Shown here one piece after another: positions 1 to 12,600 of a DNA stretch of 64,000 nucleotides. Source of the stretch: Phorcus lineatus (taxonomy: Eukaryota > Mollusca > Gastropoda > Trochida > Trochidae). Location of the stretch: contig OV121081.1 in assembly GCA_921293015.1 (NCBI GenBank), positions 71,813,022-71,877,021 on the forward strand. The letters are read 5' to 3'. The notes under the pieces are model-generated. The model worked only from the letters and a program-made list of their open reading frames with translations. It was not told the origin of the DNA and did not search any database. Made by a program: the position numbers and the translations under genes. Every line of letters starts with the position of its first letter. Within the stretch, counting starts at the first letter, position 1.

Positions 1-470
1 ACTAATGTGATTTTCAAATCAACCGAATAAAAGCATCTAATTGCAGCTGTGTTTCAAGAAAAGTTCTTCCAAATATTTACATGTTAATGATACATTTCTT
101 ATGAAACTTGAAATACTGGTACACCGACGGTATTCACAATTATTATTATTTTGAAGATTTCCTAAATATTACAATATTCCGTTTCAAAACTATGCCTAAT
201 GTAATAACTTCAAATGATTGAAGATGTGAATGCATAGGCATAGAGTAACATATCAGATAATTACTTAATGACCTTTTTGATTGACATTCAAGGTGTTAAG
301 GTTATGCAGAATTATCCATATTAATTATTAAATACACTGTCATATTGTTCAGTTATTGTATGCCTTTTGAACGATGGTTAATTAAAAAGTTTCTACATTC
401 TTTTCCACATTTTACGTTTTGAAAAATTTCTGGTTTAGGGACACAGCTGTTCAAGAGGATAAGTCAAAGT
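1..470. other. AT-rich intergenic DNA, nothing recognised
   Basis: No frame, RNA gene or repeat could be supported here. Confidence 0.6.
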
Positions 471-590
471 TCACAGGGCGCGGCGGACGGGCGGACGGCT
501 AACGACGGTCCATGTCATAGTCTACCTGGCCTCCGTGTGATTAAAACCGCCGTGTTCCAAGGAATAAAAGTTATTTTCAAAACTTACTCT

Positions 591-713
591 ACCTGGATTC
601 GAACTCTTTTTATCAGGGGGTTTCCTCTCCACGGCGTTGTTTTTTTCTCTGATTTGAAGTTTGCCCCAACGTTGTGAGGAGGAAAACCGGTGATAAAATT
701 AATTCGAATCCTA
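591..713. mobile_element. Imperfect inverted-repeat element
   Basis: Arms of about 47 bp at 591-639 and 667-713 share ggattcgaa, ttttatca and ttcctc in inverted order. A GC-rich stretch (gggcgcggcggacgggcgg) precedes it at about 477. Confidence 0.55.
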
Positions 714-1074
714 GCATACTAACTTCGGAAGACGGTAGATTTTAATCAGAATGGTTTCACCTTGTAGACCGTATGACTGTCAAAATAGCTTACATGTTCT
801 GATTAGACCATATTTATATCGATTTTGTACTGAACTATGAGTGCGTGTGGCGGGTTGTGTAAATATTACACCTACTTGTTCATGTTTCACATAGTCTTGT
901 GTTGGACCAAACGTTGTATAAAGAAGATGCTGATAATTCTTAGTTATGTATGATGCACTCTTAGTGGTACCTCTGTGGAAGGAGCTCAATAGCCAAGTCA
1001 TGGTTCCATCTTGTATACAATTAGTTTGTTTTCAATGCCATCCGAATGTTTCAGTTGTTAACCTTTGCTATTGT

Positions 1075-1245
1075 ACACAGCTATGTAGTGGTGAGCAAGG
1101 CCTGGGTTCGAATCCCAGTACAGAACCAAACATTAGACTTTTTTACCTGAATCTAACAATGTATCTTGCCCCTGTGCAAGACACCTCATCAACATTGCCC
1201 CTAATCCACCCAGCTGTTAAAATGGGTAGCTGAAAACCGGATGTA
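1075..1245 (+). mobile_element. tRNA-derived SINE, second family
   Basis: A B-box-like gggttcgaatcccag at about 1113 is followed by a body with ccacccagctgttaaaatgg. The A box is degraded. A short plus-strand reading frame across it is fortuitous. Confidence 0.6.
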
Positions 1246-1394
1246 TAGACCTACATGGTTCAAGCTAATAGTTAAGTAGCTGCTTTGAAGGTACTATTCC
1301 TTCAAGGTAATGATATAGGTAGTGTTTTGAGCAGGTTTGGTACATAAATATTCACACTTATCCACACATTATAAGTTCTTGAATTCGCGTCATT

Positions 1395-1738
1395 TTAAAG
1401 GGACAGTAGCATATTTTTCAGTTTAACAAAATGATCTCACGAAAACGAACATAAATATTTGCTTTAAAGCAGTTTTAAAATGAACGTGAACGTGAACTAT
1501 GATCGGTTGAGCTATGCGAATCCATTTCCCTACCTCAAATGATTAAAACGTGTTAACAAAAAAATGGGCATCAGTGGTTTTTCCTTGATACTTATTATTT
1601 CGTCTACGACTACGGATGATAAGGTTGGGCAATGAGATGTTTGACAATCACAAGATAATACATTTGATAAAAACTAGTGATTATCAAGGAAAAGTTGATG
1701 AAATGATTTTTTTTAAATACCTGCTACTGTCATTTTAA
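1395..1738. mobile_element. TTAA-flanked MITE, family B, copy 1
   Basis: 344 bp with inverted ends TTAAAGGGACAGTAGCA and TGCTACTGTCATTTTAA. The interior (gaacataaatatttg, ctatgcgaatccatttcc, caaatgattaaaacgtg) aligns with copy 2 in reverse orientation. Confidence 0.8.
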
Positions 1739-1998
1739 ATTTACAACATTGATTTACAAAAGAGTTTACATTGAGATCAAATGAATATTAAACATTGGGC
1801 TTGTACATGCTTTGTACGTTAGGTGAAGCTCTGAGCAGAAATATTTTAAAACATTTATGTTTACCCGAGTAAACGTCTCTTGGCTCTGTTGAGTCTCTTT
1901 ACTAAAACCAGTGTTGAAGAACGAAACTGACTGTGAAGATATCTGACGCGGGATATCATTTGTCTACAACTATTAAGTGCCTGGTTTCAAAGAATTCA

Positions 1999-2062
1999 AG
2001 CCGCGATATAAGTGAAATAATCTTGAAAGCGGCGTTAAACACCAACTCACCTCACCTCACCT
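1999..2062 (+). mobile_element. 5'-truncated copy of the same SINE
   Basis: Only the 3' end is present (ccgcgatataagtgaaataa, tcttgaaagcggcg), followed by (CTCAC)n. A perfect 11-bp duplication, CAAAGAATTCA, flanks it at 1988-1998 and 2063-2073. Confidence 0.85.
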
Positions 2063-2073
2063 CAAAGAATTCA

Positions 2074-4146
2074 TCAAGTATTTAACTACCTTTGTAGAAA
2101 TCAAATCAACCCGAACTGCAGGAAAATTGTTTACACTTTCTTTACAAATAAACACTTGAAAGTCAAATCAAACATAAGTACTATGCTAAACATTAAAGAG
2201 TAAGGACAAGTTTGTGTTCAAATGTTATCGATCTTTCATTAAGCTTGATGGAACCGTATGAACTTATACTTACTTAGATCTGAAATTGATCACTGTAGCT
2301 GTGCGAGGGAACATATTTCTAACGGATGTATAAGTGTTTATCACTTAAAACAATTCATCTACTTCTGAATACATTCTAAAACAATTGTGTAGATCCTGGG
2401 GGATCTGTTCATTGCTTAGTTATATTATAAATTGTAGGGATTGAATGAAACCAGTAGTGACTTTGTAAAGAATTCAGAGTATCGTGTAGATGTCGCTCAG
2501 TCAGCAATACCTTTACTTATCAAGTTAAAGGCAGGGCTTTATATCCTAATATAAACACAGTAGGTTCATATTGCCTTGCTTTGTGCTCGACATTATGATG
2601 AAAGAACATCACTTGAAGTTTCGTTGTACGAGCTGTCGGGTGCCAGGGTTAGAAAATGTATTCCTAATTGACATCGTTAAGATATGATAATAAAAGAGTT
2701 GATAATATAATATAATATCATATAATATCATAACATAATGAATTAATTTGGTTCATTTGTTCATTTTCCAGGTTTCATCGGTTTTTTTAATAGATCTTTG
2801 ATTTTTACGTATCTAAATTGAATTTATTATTCTATTGTCTAAAACTATAGGCTACATTTTGCACCACTCATACCATATGGGATCAACAATGCATTAATTA
2901 TTTTTTGACAACGGACTGTATTTTAGGATTCATTTTTTTATTTTAAAATTTCTTTTACAGCTTCCTTGTGTGAAATATACTGATGTTTCTTACCATTCTT
3001 CACATTAGAAGTAGTTCTGTATTTCGCTCATGAGCTGGACATTTTATGAATGCTTCGTCGAGATAGTAATTCCAAATGCGTTAATTTCCGTTTGACGGTG
3101 TGTTCACATATTCAGCGTGATTTTTCTAATCAGTACTTTCTCCTATGTGATTTTGTAGAACTTTGAAGGCTATGTTACATCTAAATACGCCTGAATCATT
3201 TAGATGCTTTTTCGAAGAACTACTTCAAGTGGATTTTGGATTTTTCTTTGAAAATATGCTGAACTTACAGGAGACATCATGGCCCAATTTCGTAATTAAT
3301 CTTAACGTTTAAGACAATTCTCAGTGACATACATTTTCGTAAGATGAAGCTTACAAAAATAGTGTATTGCCAAAGGAGGGTTTAATGAGGCATGTGAAAA
3401 TTTCCTCTAAACAAAAAAGGAAAATGACCTTAATCAATTTTCCTGATATTTTAGAGTTTTGCCATGGTAGAAAATCAGAAATTCAAATTGAAATAAAACA
3501 TATTCAACAAGAACAAGGAAAACATTCTCTAGTAAATTTTTTCTTGATAATAAATTTTAAGACCATCTTCCCATCAGGGATTTAAATACTTAGTAAAAGA
3601 ATAACAAACATTCAAAAATATCTTAATAGTTTATTACATATTTGATATCAGTCAGTATTTGCTAGTAAACATTTATATATAAATAGTGATATCACAGAGG
3701 CACAGCATAAGGAAACTTATTTGATTACAATTTCAGGGTTATTTGTATAGATTCAAATACTCATATTCAACAAAATACTTACCTAGCAGTGAATATATAT
3801 TACCAACATAGTTTCTATCTGCTTCTATTGATTAAGTTACTTACTTAACATACCTTCATAGAGATGAGGGTTGTTACAAAATATTCATGGTATGAATTTA
3901 AGTGCTATTTTATTCACAGTCTTCTTTCATTTATAATCGGCATAGAAATGCAAGAAAATTATGATTGACATTAACATAAGTCTATTCCAATTTTAAAATG
4001 ATCTTGTAGATGTAATGATCACAATGTTAGGAGAATATGTATGAATCATGTAAAAAATACCTTCTAGTGATTTGTATGTCATAAAAGTGTGATCACACTA
4101 ACGAATTATTTCTTCTTTGAGTGGCATTTTAGAAGTTGTTATGATG
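2074..4146. other. AT-rich intergenic DNA
   Basis: It contains a short TAATA-rich microsatellite near 2700 and one 72-codon frame without coding character. Nothing else is supported. Confidence 0.55.
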
Positions 4147-4298
4147 AAGAAATAGAAAAATTATGGATTAACAGCTTCTTTATTGCAAACAGATCACTTG
4201 CTTGAAAACGGTCTTAGTATCTACACTGAAACACCAAAACCAAACGTCACATCTCTTTGCAATAAAGAAGTTGTTAATCCATAAATTTTCTATTTCTT
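4147..4298. mobile_element. 152-bp inverted-repeat element
   Basis: Arms 4147-4193 and 4254-4298 are almost perfect inverted repeats beginning aagaaatagaaaa and containing ttgcaataaagaag. The 60-bp centre is unique. It is a foldback or MITE; no target duplication was identified. Confidence 0.85.
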
Positions 4299-5745
4299 AA
4301 ACAAAATATTATTTGTCAGACTGTAAAGGATACCTGATTATAATACAAGAAAAATATCTGAAAACACCTAATGGTTGGTTAGTTTTAGAATTGATACATC
4401 ATTGACTTTTTTAAAATAACAAAAATGAATAAAAAAACTGAATACAAATTGTAAGAAGATTGATTGAAATCAAACTATAAACTTGAGGTATGGCTCATAA
4501 TACTGACAAATAGCACTTCAAATCTTCAGGTTTATATAAATTCCAAATAATAAAATTATATACTATATTAAATAAATACTAATATAAGTCAACAAACATT
4601 AAATCTTTTTCCAACATAAAATTACCAAAAATAAAAGTTATTCTGAAAATAATAGTTTATTCATATATAAAATGCAATATTTCTCCTTCATTTATTTACA
4701 CCTCACAACAACTGATTGAAACAAAAATGCTCATAAAATAAATTCAAAACATCTGAACAATTCCAAAGCAAATCTTCTTTTGATCTGAAATATGTTAGTT
4801 GAAACTTTGTTTATCCAAATCAAAAGCTGCCATTTGAGACCAATTCAGACAATTTTCATGATTTCAGCAAAAGATTGATCTTACTAATGAAAGGGGAATA
4901 ACTCTTGAATAACAAGGATTACACACCACTTTCAAGGAAAATGCTCAATTTAAGACTGCATAAGCTGATTTAAGAAACAAATATTATGAGTCACCTTAAA
5001 CATCAATCAATAAGATAGTCTCAATTTGTGAGACAAACACACTTAAGAAACATTATCTCTCCATTACTTTTACCTCACAGAAACTAGAAAATCTAATGGT
5101 GCAAAATGTGAGGCAATTGATTCTACAGCAATATTCTGTTTTCTTGGAAAGATGTGTTTCTGTCCATGTAAATCTATGAAGGAGCAACAGAAATATTTCA
5201 GTCTATATGACATACACAACATTGTTTAAATAAAATTAATATCAATTTCGTTTCAAACGGCAAACTAGATATCACAGAGAAGCTATAACAAGTATCTCCA
5301 CAGAGGTCTATGAATTAGCAGATCGCAAATGAGTAACATCAAATGAAATTCTATTAAATCAATGATGATCCTAGTTTGAGACACTTGCAGTAAAAAATTC
5401 TAAACCTCTAAATATCAACTATGAACCATGATGGCAGTTATGATATTATCATGAAACATCTGGCAAGATCAAGATCAATGCATAACATAAGATTTGACTA
5501 TCTGCTCAAATAAACATATATACACTCACTGTCAGTTTGTATAACAAATGCATGAACTGTCTTGAAACCATAAATAAAAGAATATACAAACATTCTACAT
5601 AGTCTTTATATTGATTTATCATCCTTTAAGCATAAGATAAAGATTATTCTGAAATACAGATCATATTCCCACTTTTACCTCTTCAAAAGCTTTATTAATG
5701 CTTGTTGTATCATCTGTCTTTAAAACATGATTCATTTTCCGTAAT
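4299..5745. other. AT-rich intergenic DNA, nothing recognised
   Basis: Very A-rich on the plus strand; no coding or structured element was found. Confidence 0.55.
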
Positions 5746-5759
5746 CCAATATGAACTGA

Positions 5760-6082
5760 GTGAGTGAGTGAGTGAGTGAGTTGGGGTTTTACGCCGCTTT
5801 CAAGATTATTTCACTTATATCGCGGCTGCTAGTATTATTGCAGGGAGAAAGCCCGCAACACCATTGTGGCTATGCATTGCGGTGAAACCTGCGAGCATCG
5901 GCTGGAACTAGCGAACCATGGGTGGTACTGCACTGAAACTCAGTGTAGCATTGCACCCAAACCTGACTGCGTGTAGAACAGTTCTCTACTGCAGACAAAG
6001 TTGCCGAGCCCCTGGCGGGATTCGAACCACGGACCTCCTGATCCGAAGCCAAACGCGCTAACCACTGCGCTATCCCGCCCCC
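5760..6082 (-). mobile_element. Full-length tRNA-derived SINE with target duplication
   Basis: On the minus strand the element begins gggcgggatagcgcagtggt, with a tRNA-like A box (TAGCGCAGTGGTTAGCGCG) and B box (GGTTCGAATCCC). A body follows, ending in an (ACTC)n tail. The flanks carry a perfect 14-bp duplication, ccaatatgaactga, at 5746-5759 and 6083-6096. The intact duplication implies recent insertion. It is not a functional tRNA because the cloverleaf is not maintained beyond the promoter boxes. Confidence 0.9.
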
Positions 6083-6539
6083 CCAATATGAACTGAAAGA
6101 TTATATCATCTCCACATGGCTGGTTAAGTTATAAACCTAATGCACAAAATCTTTAGTTAGTACAAAAGGCTACATAACAAGTACTCAAATACCTGAAATC
6201 ATAAAATTATATTCATAAACACTTATTTTTCTAAAGTTAAATTCCTTTGTCGAGGTTTTCTTTATCTATCAAATAATCATCTGCATTTCTAAAAGCAAAG
6301 ATATTTTAGCTAGTGTAACATTTAGGTTTGAGTAATATTTAGGTAAAAAGAAAAAAGCACTTCTGGTCAGAGGCTGTGATGAAATAAATTTCTAGTTATG
6401 ACTCATTGATATTGATATATAATGAGACAAGTCATTATTTCAGTTGATTATGACTCTAGAAGCCATTGTCACCATAGCATATATTGTTCCTTGAAAATAA
6501 ATTTTATTTAATGAAATTCTCATCATATCATCTATATTC

Positions 6540-6870
6540 ACTTATTAGTTGATATTTGTGAGTTCTTTTCTGATGTCTCGTTGACATAATAATTCACTGT
6601 AAATAACCACAAGACCATTATTGCTTTTGCAAGTTATTTCTTGCTGGTAACTTTTGACTTCAATATTCACTATAAACAACTCAAGACCACTATTGCGTTT
6701 GCTTCAGATGATGTTTTAGGTTATATCTTTATTGGTCTTCAATATTCACTATCAATAATCACAAAGCTTATTGTTATTGCTTCAGGTGATATTTGTAACT
6801 TTCTTATCTATTGGTGTTTGACTTCATTGTTTCTGTAGATAAGACCACAAGACCAATATTGCTGTAGCTA
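6540..6870 (+). repeat. Degenerate tandem array of about 85-100 bp
   Basis: About four diverged units share cttcaatattcactat, aagacca(c/t)tattgc and a tgatatttgtaac-like stretch. A 65-codon plus-strand frame here is a by-product. Confidence 0.55.
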
Positions 6871-8829
6871 TGCTATGAAAGTATGTATGACAGTGGACTG
6901 GTGCAGAGAGTCATGATTGTCACTTGTTGTTGGAGTGGTAGGTCTTTCTGTTCACTTCTCACGCTTACATTTCAAGAACTTTGAGGTACCTGGTGAAAGG
7001 AAGCAAGAGAATCAATCACTGTCAAAATCCCAGGTTCTTGTGAGAAAAGGATTTGAGATTTTACAATGTTACATACGCAGAGCAAATGAGTAAAAGCATT
7101 GTTAAAAGCTTTTTAGAATTTACAAATTTCAGCTATTCACAGCTATTTCTCTGGTAATCAGAACAATCATAAAACATGTATCCACCATTTGTGGGTTTGC
7201 ACCAGGGTTGAGAAGTTGCCAAACTAAATAGGAAAATGCTGATTAAAAATGTTTGTATGATAAAAAAGCAAATCTGCTTGCCAGCAGTACATTATTTGTA
7301 AGAATGGTAGAAACAAAAAATAATTTTCCATTTGAGAAAATATCTGTATCTACCAGAATGTGGAAATAGAATTCACATATTAAATCAGATTGAGCGACCG
7401 TTGTCATGCTTCTGAACTGATATATTTTCAAATATATATATATATCATATTTAGAATCTTATTGATTGATATAAAGTCTCATTATTACTGTTGATACCAG
7501 ATATGCTTTGTTTAGCATTTTTAGGGGAAATATCGATTATGAAAAATATTTTCAAAAATTATTTTATAACAGAATTGTATTTGTTGAGCTTATTATCATT
7601 AATGATTATCCATTTTGACATTTGCAAACATCATAACATTATTGATTACAGAAATGCTTATGATTAAGATTATTTAGAAATGACACAAATTTGCAAAAGA
7701 TATCCAAAGAAAATTTCAAAAGATGCAAATCTTAAGAAAAATAAAAGATGGTGTGTTTGAAAATTTGTTATACATAAAGGAACAACATCAGCATCATAGA
7801 AGTGTAATGTTCTTGGTGCAATTTGGTAAAATGATGAAACCAGGACTGTAGAAGAAAACATTGAATACCTAAATGAAACTCGAGATTCAGAAGAGTGAGA
7901 CACTTGAAGTGTGCATCAAAGAAACCATCGAGAGAAAAATCCAGTTGAACATTAGAACTGATCACAATAGAGAGCTTATCACTTTTAACTTTAGACAATG
8001 GACAGTAAGTTGACACACTAAATAAGTCACACCTTGACGTCACAGAGCGAACCAGTATAAGATGTGGACAAACCAAGTCTAGAGAGACAATGAGGTTTGT
8101 GTCACATGTACAATGAAGGCTGATAGCCAGTAGTAAGAGTAAACACAGATGATAACAAGACAGCATACCTAATATTCATAGTGGTGCCAAATATTATTTT
8201 CAAGTAATCTTGATCACATCCTTTAATTAATTGATATTGTTTAACTAACAAGGATATGTGGATCTAAATTGTTCCCTTTCCACAAAGATAACTCATATAA
8301 ACTAATATAAATGATAAGGTGCAAAAATTGTTACCTTTGTGTACAGGTAGTTGTGAGGGAGGGATCATGATGATAAAGTATTGAGCAAGTGGGCCAGCGC
8401 ATTGCAGGGCATGATAACATTGGAGGTAACATAACATAAGATAAACTTTTATCAATAAGTGTTCAAAGAACAAACATACAAATAGTATGACATACTGTCT
8501 TAATAAGAGAATATAAAAAAGTCAGAAGTTTGGTAACAACAACTAAACGCAACAATCTAGATTAGAATAGATTATTCAAAACATAGAACTCAAGATTTGG
8601 CATATACAGGAAGCAATCAAAGATTAAAGCATGCAAGGAAACAATGGATCAGAACAGTAAAGATGATCATATCCTGACACTACCAAGACCTGTAAGACAG
8701 GATGACAGAATATGTGACATGACAAATCTTGAACACATGGACACGAGACAAACACTCTAGCTCCGGATAGAGACTAAGGTGAAATATCGAGACAGTTAAG
8801 AAGAGAATGCAGTGAGATGAGCGATTTGA

Positions 8830-9230
8830 ATATTGACAATTCAAATTCTTGAAAGTGATACAGAAGAGAGATAAGTGAAGTTCTCTTAGAACAAATACAT
8901 AATTGACAATTGAAAGTCCTGATAATGACAGCTGAGAAAAGTCAATAAGGCAGCAATAAAACTCTAAAAGCACTATCTACATATCCTGAAAATGTCCAAA
9001 ACTCAGAGGACTAAAAACACAAGACAATCCAAATACTTGATGAAGACATTGCAGAAACATCAAGAAAACATTCAAAGCAATGAAAATACTTGACAATCCA
9101 AAATCTGGATGGACATTTAAAAGAGGTTTGTAGAAACATCAATAACATTCAACAATGGACAATCCAAAAACTTGATAGAAACACTACACAAAGATCAGGA
9201 TAACATAAAGACAATCAAAACCAATTATCT
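8830..9230 (+). repeat. Degenerate array of about 65 bp
   Basis: Motifs such as gacaatycaaatacttgatg, each followed by an A-rich stretch with acatcaa, recur irregularly about five times. The flanking sequence from 8.5 kb has the same purine-rich character. Confidence 0.5.
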
Positions 9231-9618
9231 CTTGAGAATACATGGACAGGACATTCTTGAACACACATTTGAACGCACACACACTGCCAGAAGCTTACAT
9301 GGTCACACAACACTGGAGAATACAGGATCTGCATAGTTAAAACACTAGCTACCAGACAACTCATTACACCGCTGATTTTATATGAAAACATTTACGCTAA
9401 CAAGTAAACACATGAAAAATATTTTACATCCAAATGCATTCATTTACCTTGAACCTAACTTCTTATGTATTTACTGATGAAAGCCAAACGTAAATTACAC
9501 AATGTGTATATACCTATCATTTCTCCATTGGAGTGTTATGTTTAAGTTATTAGAGTGAACTGATTTCTGACTTTAATAACCTTCAAATGCGATTTCTTAT
9601 TTCTGTTTATTGTTACAG

Positions 9619-9885
9619 GTTTCATAAAGTTTGAACAGGAACATCAATAAGAAAATTGCAATGCGGAATTCATGGTTGTCAGTTTTTACATCTAAATAGT
9701 CATATATAGATCAGGCATCTGCAACCAAGTCTAAAGTCTTATTCTTAAAATTTGCTTATGTAATGAGTCGTCTATACAGCAGTATCTACAAGTCACCTTT
9801 CCTTCCTTCACCGTCAGTGGACACTAACTACAGCAGCTACGCTCACTCACACGACTTGCGGGACCCTCGCGGTCGCAACAGGTCT
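9619..9885 (+). CDS. Candidate first coding exon on the plus strand
   Basis: An acceptor (tttattgttacag) at 9618 precedes a 144-bp leader and ATG at 9763. The frame reads MSRLYSSIYKSPFLPSPSVD, then NYSSYAHSHDLRDPRGRN, in GC-richer, coding-like codons. A possible donor, AACAG|GTCTCC, lies near 9885 and is weak; the frame otherwise runs to 9984. I found no second exon in the window and do not recognise the protein. Confidence 0.35.
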
Positions 9886-10521
9886 CCTATAACCTTACTT
9901 GTTAATTTTGGTGGGTTCACAGAAAGAATAGGTTTGGGGATTGAAGAACCACGCCTGGAAAGCAAGCACATGCAGAGGACTAGTTAGCAGTGGTAGGCAA
10001 GTAGTATCATGTTGCGTCCTCAGGGATCCAAGATGATGATGCTGATGAATGATCAAAAATTGTTTCAATGTTTTCTGCTACTGAAATTTTTGTGATGTAA
10101 GGTCATGATAAGCTGTAGATGAAATTTGATAGCTTGTCTTATTGTCATTTATGGTCAACATGTTTAAATGTTAAGCTAAGAAATGTAGTTTCATCTTATG
10201 TTACAAGACGAATGAATTATGAAAATGATGTAGTGTCATGACATGATAATGAAGGAGTTTCTATACATGAACTATTTTCCAACGACATCTCATTATCTTT
10301 GAATATGGGAAATGTCAATGATTATTTCAGATATACATTTTCCCAAATGATTTTTAAAAAATAACTTGCCACTCATTGAAAGAAAGACTGAAAGGCATGT
10401 CAAACTAATTTACTATGCCTTCAAATATATCTTGAAATAAAGCTAAACAAATGTCCCTAACAAGCTTCTTCGAACCATGAATGAGATAACCAGTAGGAGG
10501 TGGTGAAATATATCAATTTTA

Positions 10522-10641
10522 AATTTGAACCAAATACTTCCATTGAATAAGTAATATATTGCATGATAACTGACAATTTGAACCAAATACTTCCATTGAA
10601 TAAGTAATATATTGCATGATAACTGACAATTTGAACCAAAT
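10522..10641 (+). repeat. 53-bp direct repeat, two copies and a partial third
   Basis: Unit aatttgaaccaaatacttcc, then attgaataagtaatatattg, repeated at 10522, 10575 and 10628 with almost no differences. Confidence 0.9.
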
Positions 10642-11681
10642 CTAATGAAAGATGATTCAAGTCCCCAACCACCAAAGACGTTCAGTCATTTCTGTTGATG
10701 CAGTGGATGTTCATGTGAGAAAAGATATAAACCTTCTCAAGAATCAACATTAAAAACCAAAGTATCCTTAAAGAAAACTCAACTCCAAATGACGTAGATA
10801 GCAGAATAGATGAGAAACAACCATGGCCATGAAACATACATAAAATAATTCCCATCGACCAAACTAACCACCCAAATTTCAACATGATAAACACATCAAT
10901 AACCATGAACATATGAAACAGTAAAAGAGCCACAAGAATATCAAAGGTGTTGCTTTATCGCGTAGAACTGACCGTTGCTGAAAATCACACAAATGCTGAT
11001 GGCTTCACTTACATGTCAATATAGAGACGTAAAGTCATAATTTTAATATATAAAAAAACTACTCAATTTACAATTGCTGCCACATTTCAAATGTTTACAA
11101 AGAAGGTTGATTTGGGTTGGTAGTGTTTGATGACTAGCATGAACCAAAATTAGAGGTGCTAGTTTTGCACAGGCATAAGGAAGTTTTATCTTTATACTTA
11201 ACTATTTGTTATTTATTTGGCGTTTGAGTATGAATATGCAAACTGAGAGACATGCATGTTTCAACATTCTTATCTGCATACACAGCATCATTACACATAT
11301 CAAACCCAAATAATATGTAATAATGAAATAATTATTAACTTTTTAAACCCATTTAACAGAAGAAGGTTATCAGAGAAGTTGTAGAAATGCATTGTAACTT
11401 CAGAGAAGGATAAGTGCTGTTTACCTCTTATTATTACATAATCAGACTTGAATTCAACATTATGTCTCCATTTACAAAGGATGAATATTGGGTTTATGTA
11501 AGCAAAGACAGATATCATTATCACTGTATGAAACTATGCCACTAATTACCAAATACTTGTTGCAAAGTTTCTCATACTAATACATTATTTAGATCATGTA
11601 ACAACCAACAGTATATCTCTCTCTGAAACAGAACCTTTTATCAAATATACTGACAATATTAACTAAATTGAAAGTTACCAT

Positions 11682-12133
11682 TTAAAAAGCCACTCCTTGA
11701 GTTGTTGGAGTCATATATGCCAAACTTAATCATTGGTGTCATTTGATTGCTGTATCAACTGTTGCCAAAAAGACACATTTTAAAGCTTTTTGGTTATTTA
11801 CAGTGACAATATGAAGGTAGAATGTTGCAGTTATGATAAAAAACCGGACAGTGGCACGCGTCAATTAGTCAAACTTAATTTTGGAGACTTATCTAAAACA
11901 GCCAGGAGGGCAGTTAGGAGTTGTTGGTGTTTGTTAGGTTATATAACTAGTATCGATGTATATTGGACGTGACATCTACACCTCTGTGCATTTATAAGAC
12001 TGTTTTCATATTTTCATGGAAAATCAGTATTTGTCAAAGTTAAGATGTTTTGTTTTTATATCACCACATATGACATTTAGGTTCGTATCAAAGGTAAATA
12101 ATAGGTTATGAAATTCACAGAGTGGCTCTTTAA
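11682..12133. mobile_element. TTAA-flanked MITE, family A, copy 1
   Basis: 452 bp with ends TTAAAAAGCCACTCC and GAGTGGCTCTTTAA. The interior matches the copy at 52.5 kb in reverse, for example tgacaatatgaaggtagaa and the ccggacagtggc region. TIRs are more eroded than in copy 2. A small plus-strand ORF inside is fortuitous. Confidence 0.8.
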
Positions 12134-12239
12134 CACGAATAGGTGTCTTATTACAAAAGGTACATAAGTTACCATGTCTTATTCCACAAGAATAACATCC
12201 AAATTTAGATCTCGTTAGATTTACTTGTTAAAAGTTTTG

Positions 12240-12600
12240 TTAAAGGGGCTGTAGCGCATTTATAAAAAACAATATTTCTTCAAATTTGCTCAAATAAAGA
12301 TTACTTATCTTCCTTCAGGCATAGTGTAATCTTCAAGGGATAAAACATCTAAATACTTGACCCATTCAGCTGTAGTCGTACAAGAAATAATCAAGTATAA
12401 AGCAAAAACCACTTGCATAATTTTAGTCTCAACACCTTTAAATCATTTGAAGCAGGGAAATGGATCCGCATAGCTTAGCTGATCATGGTTCGATTTAGAA
12501 CGGCTAGTTTTGATCTAAAAACATTGTCTTGCGTGCAGTTGGTTACATTTATGTTCGCTTCATGAGATCACAATATTTACCATGTGCTACTGCCCCTTAA
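12240..12600. mobile_element. TTAA-flanked MITE, family B, copy 2
   Basis: 361 bp with ends TTAAAGGGGCTGTAGC and GCTACTGCCCCTTAA. It lies in reverse orientation to copy 1 and only about 107 bp from the family A element. Confidence 0.8.

Noticed and set aside
6003..6082. Functional tRNA gene on the minus strand
   Set aside because: A and B boxes are good, but the sequence continues into a SINE body with a simple-repeat tail and a target duplication, so it is a SINE head.
7768..8166. 132-codon minus-strand frame with a hydrophobic, signal-peptide-like start
   Set aside because: The residue composition follows the AT-rich, purine-biased repeat sequence. There is no recognisable domain, splice or promoter context, and an overlapping frame is nearly as long.
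11790..11972. Small plus-strand frame with a Cys-containing sequence
   Set aside because: It lies wholly inside the family A MITE and is not preserved in the second copy.
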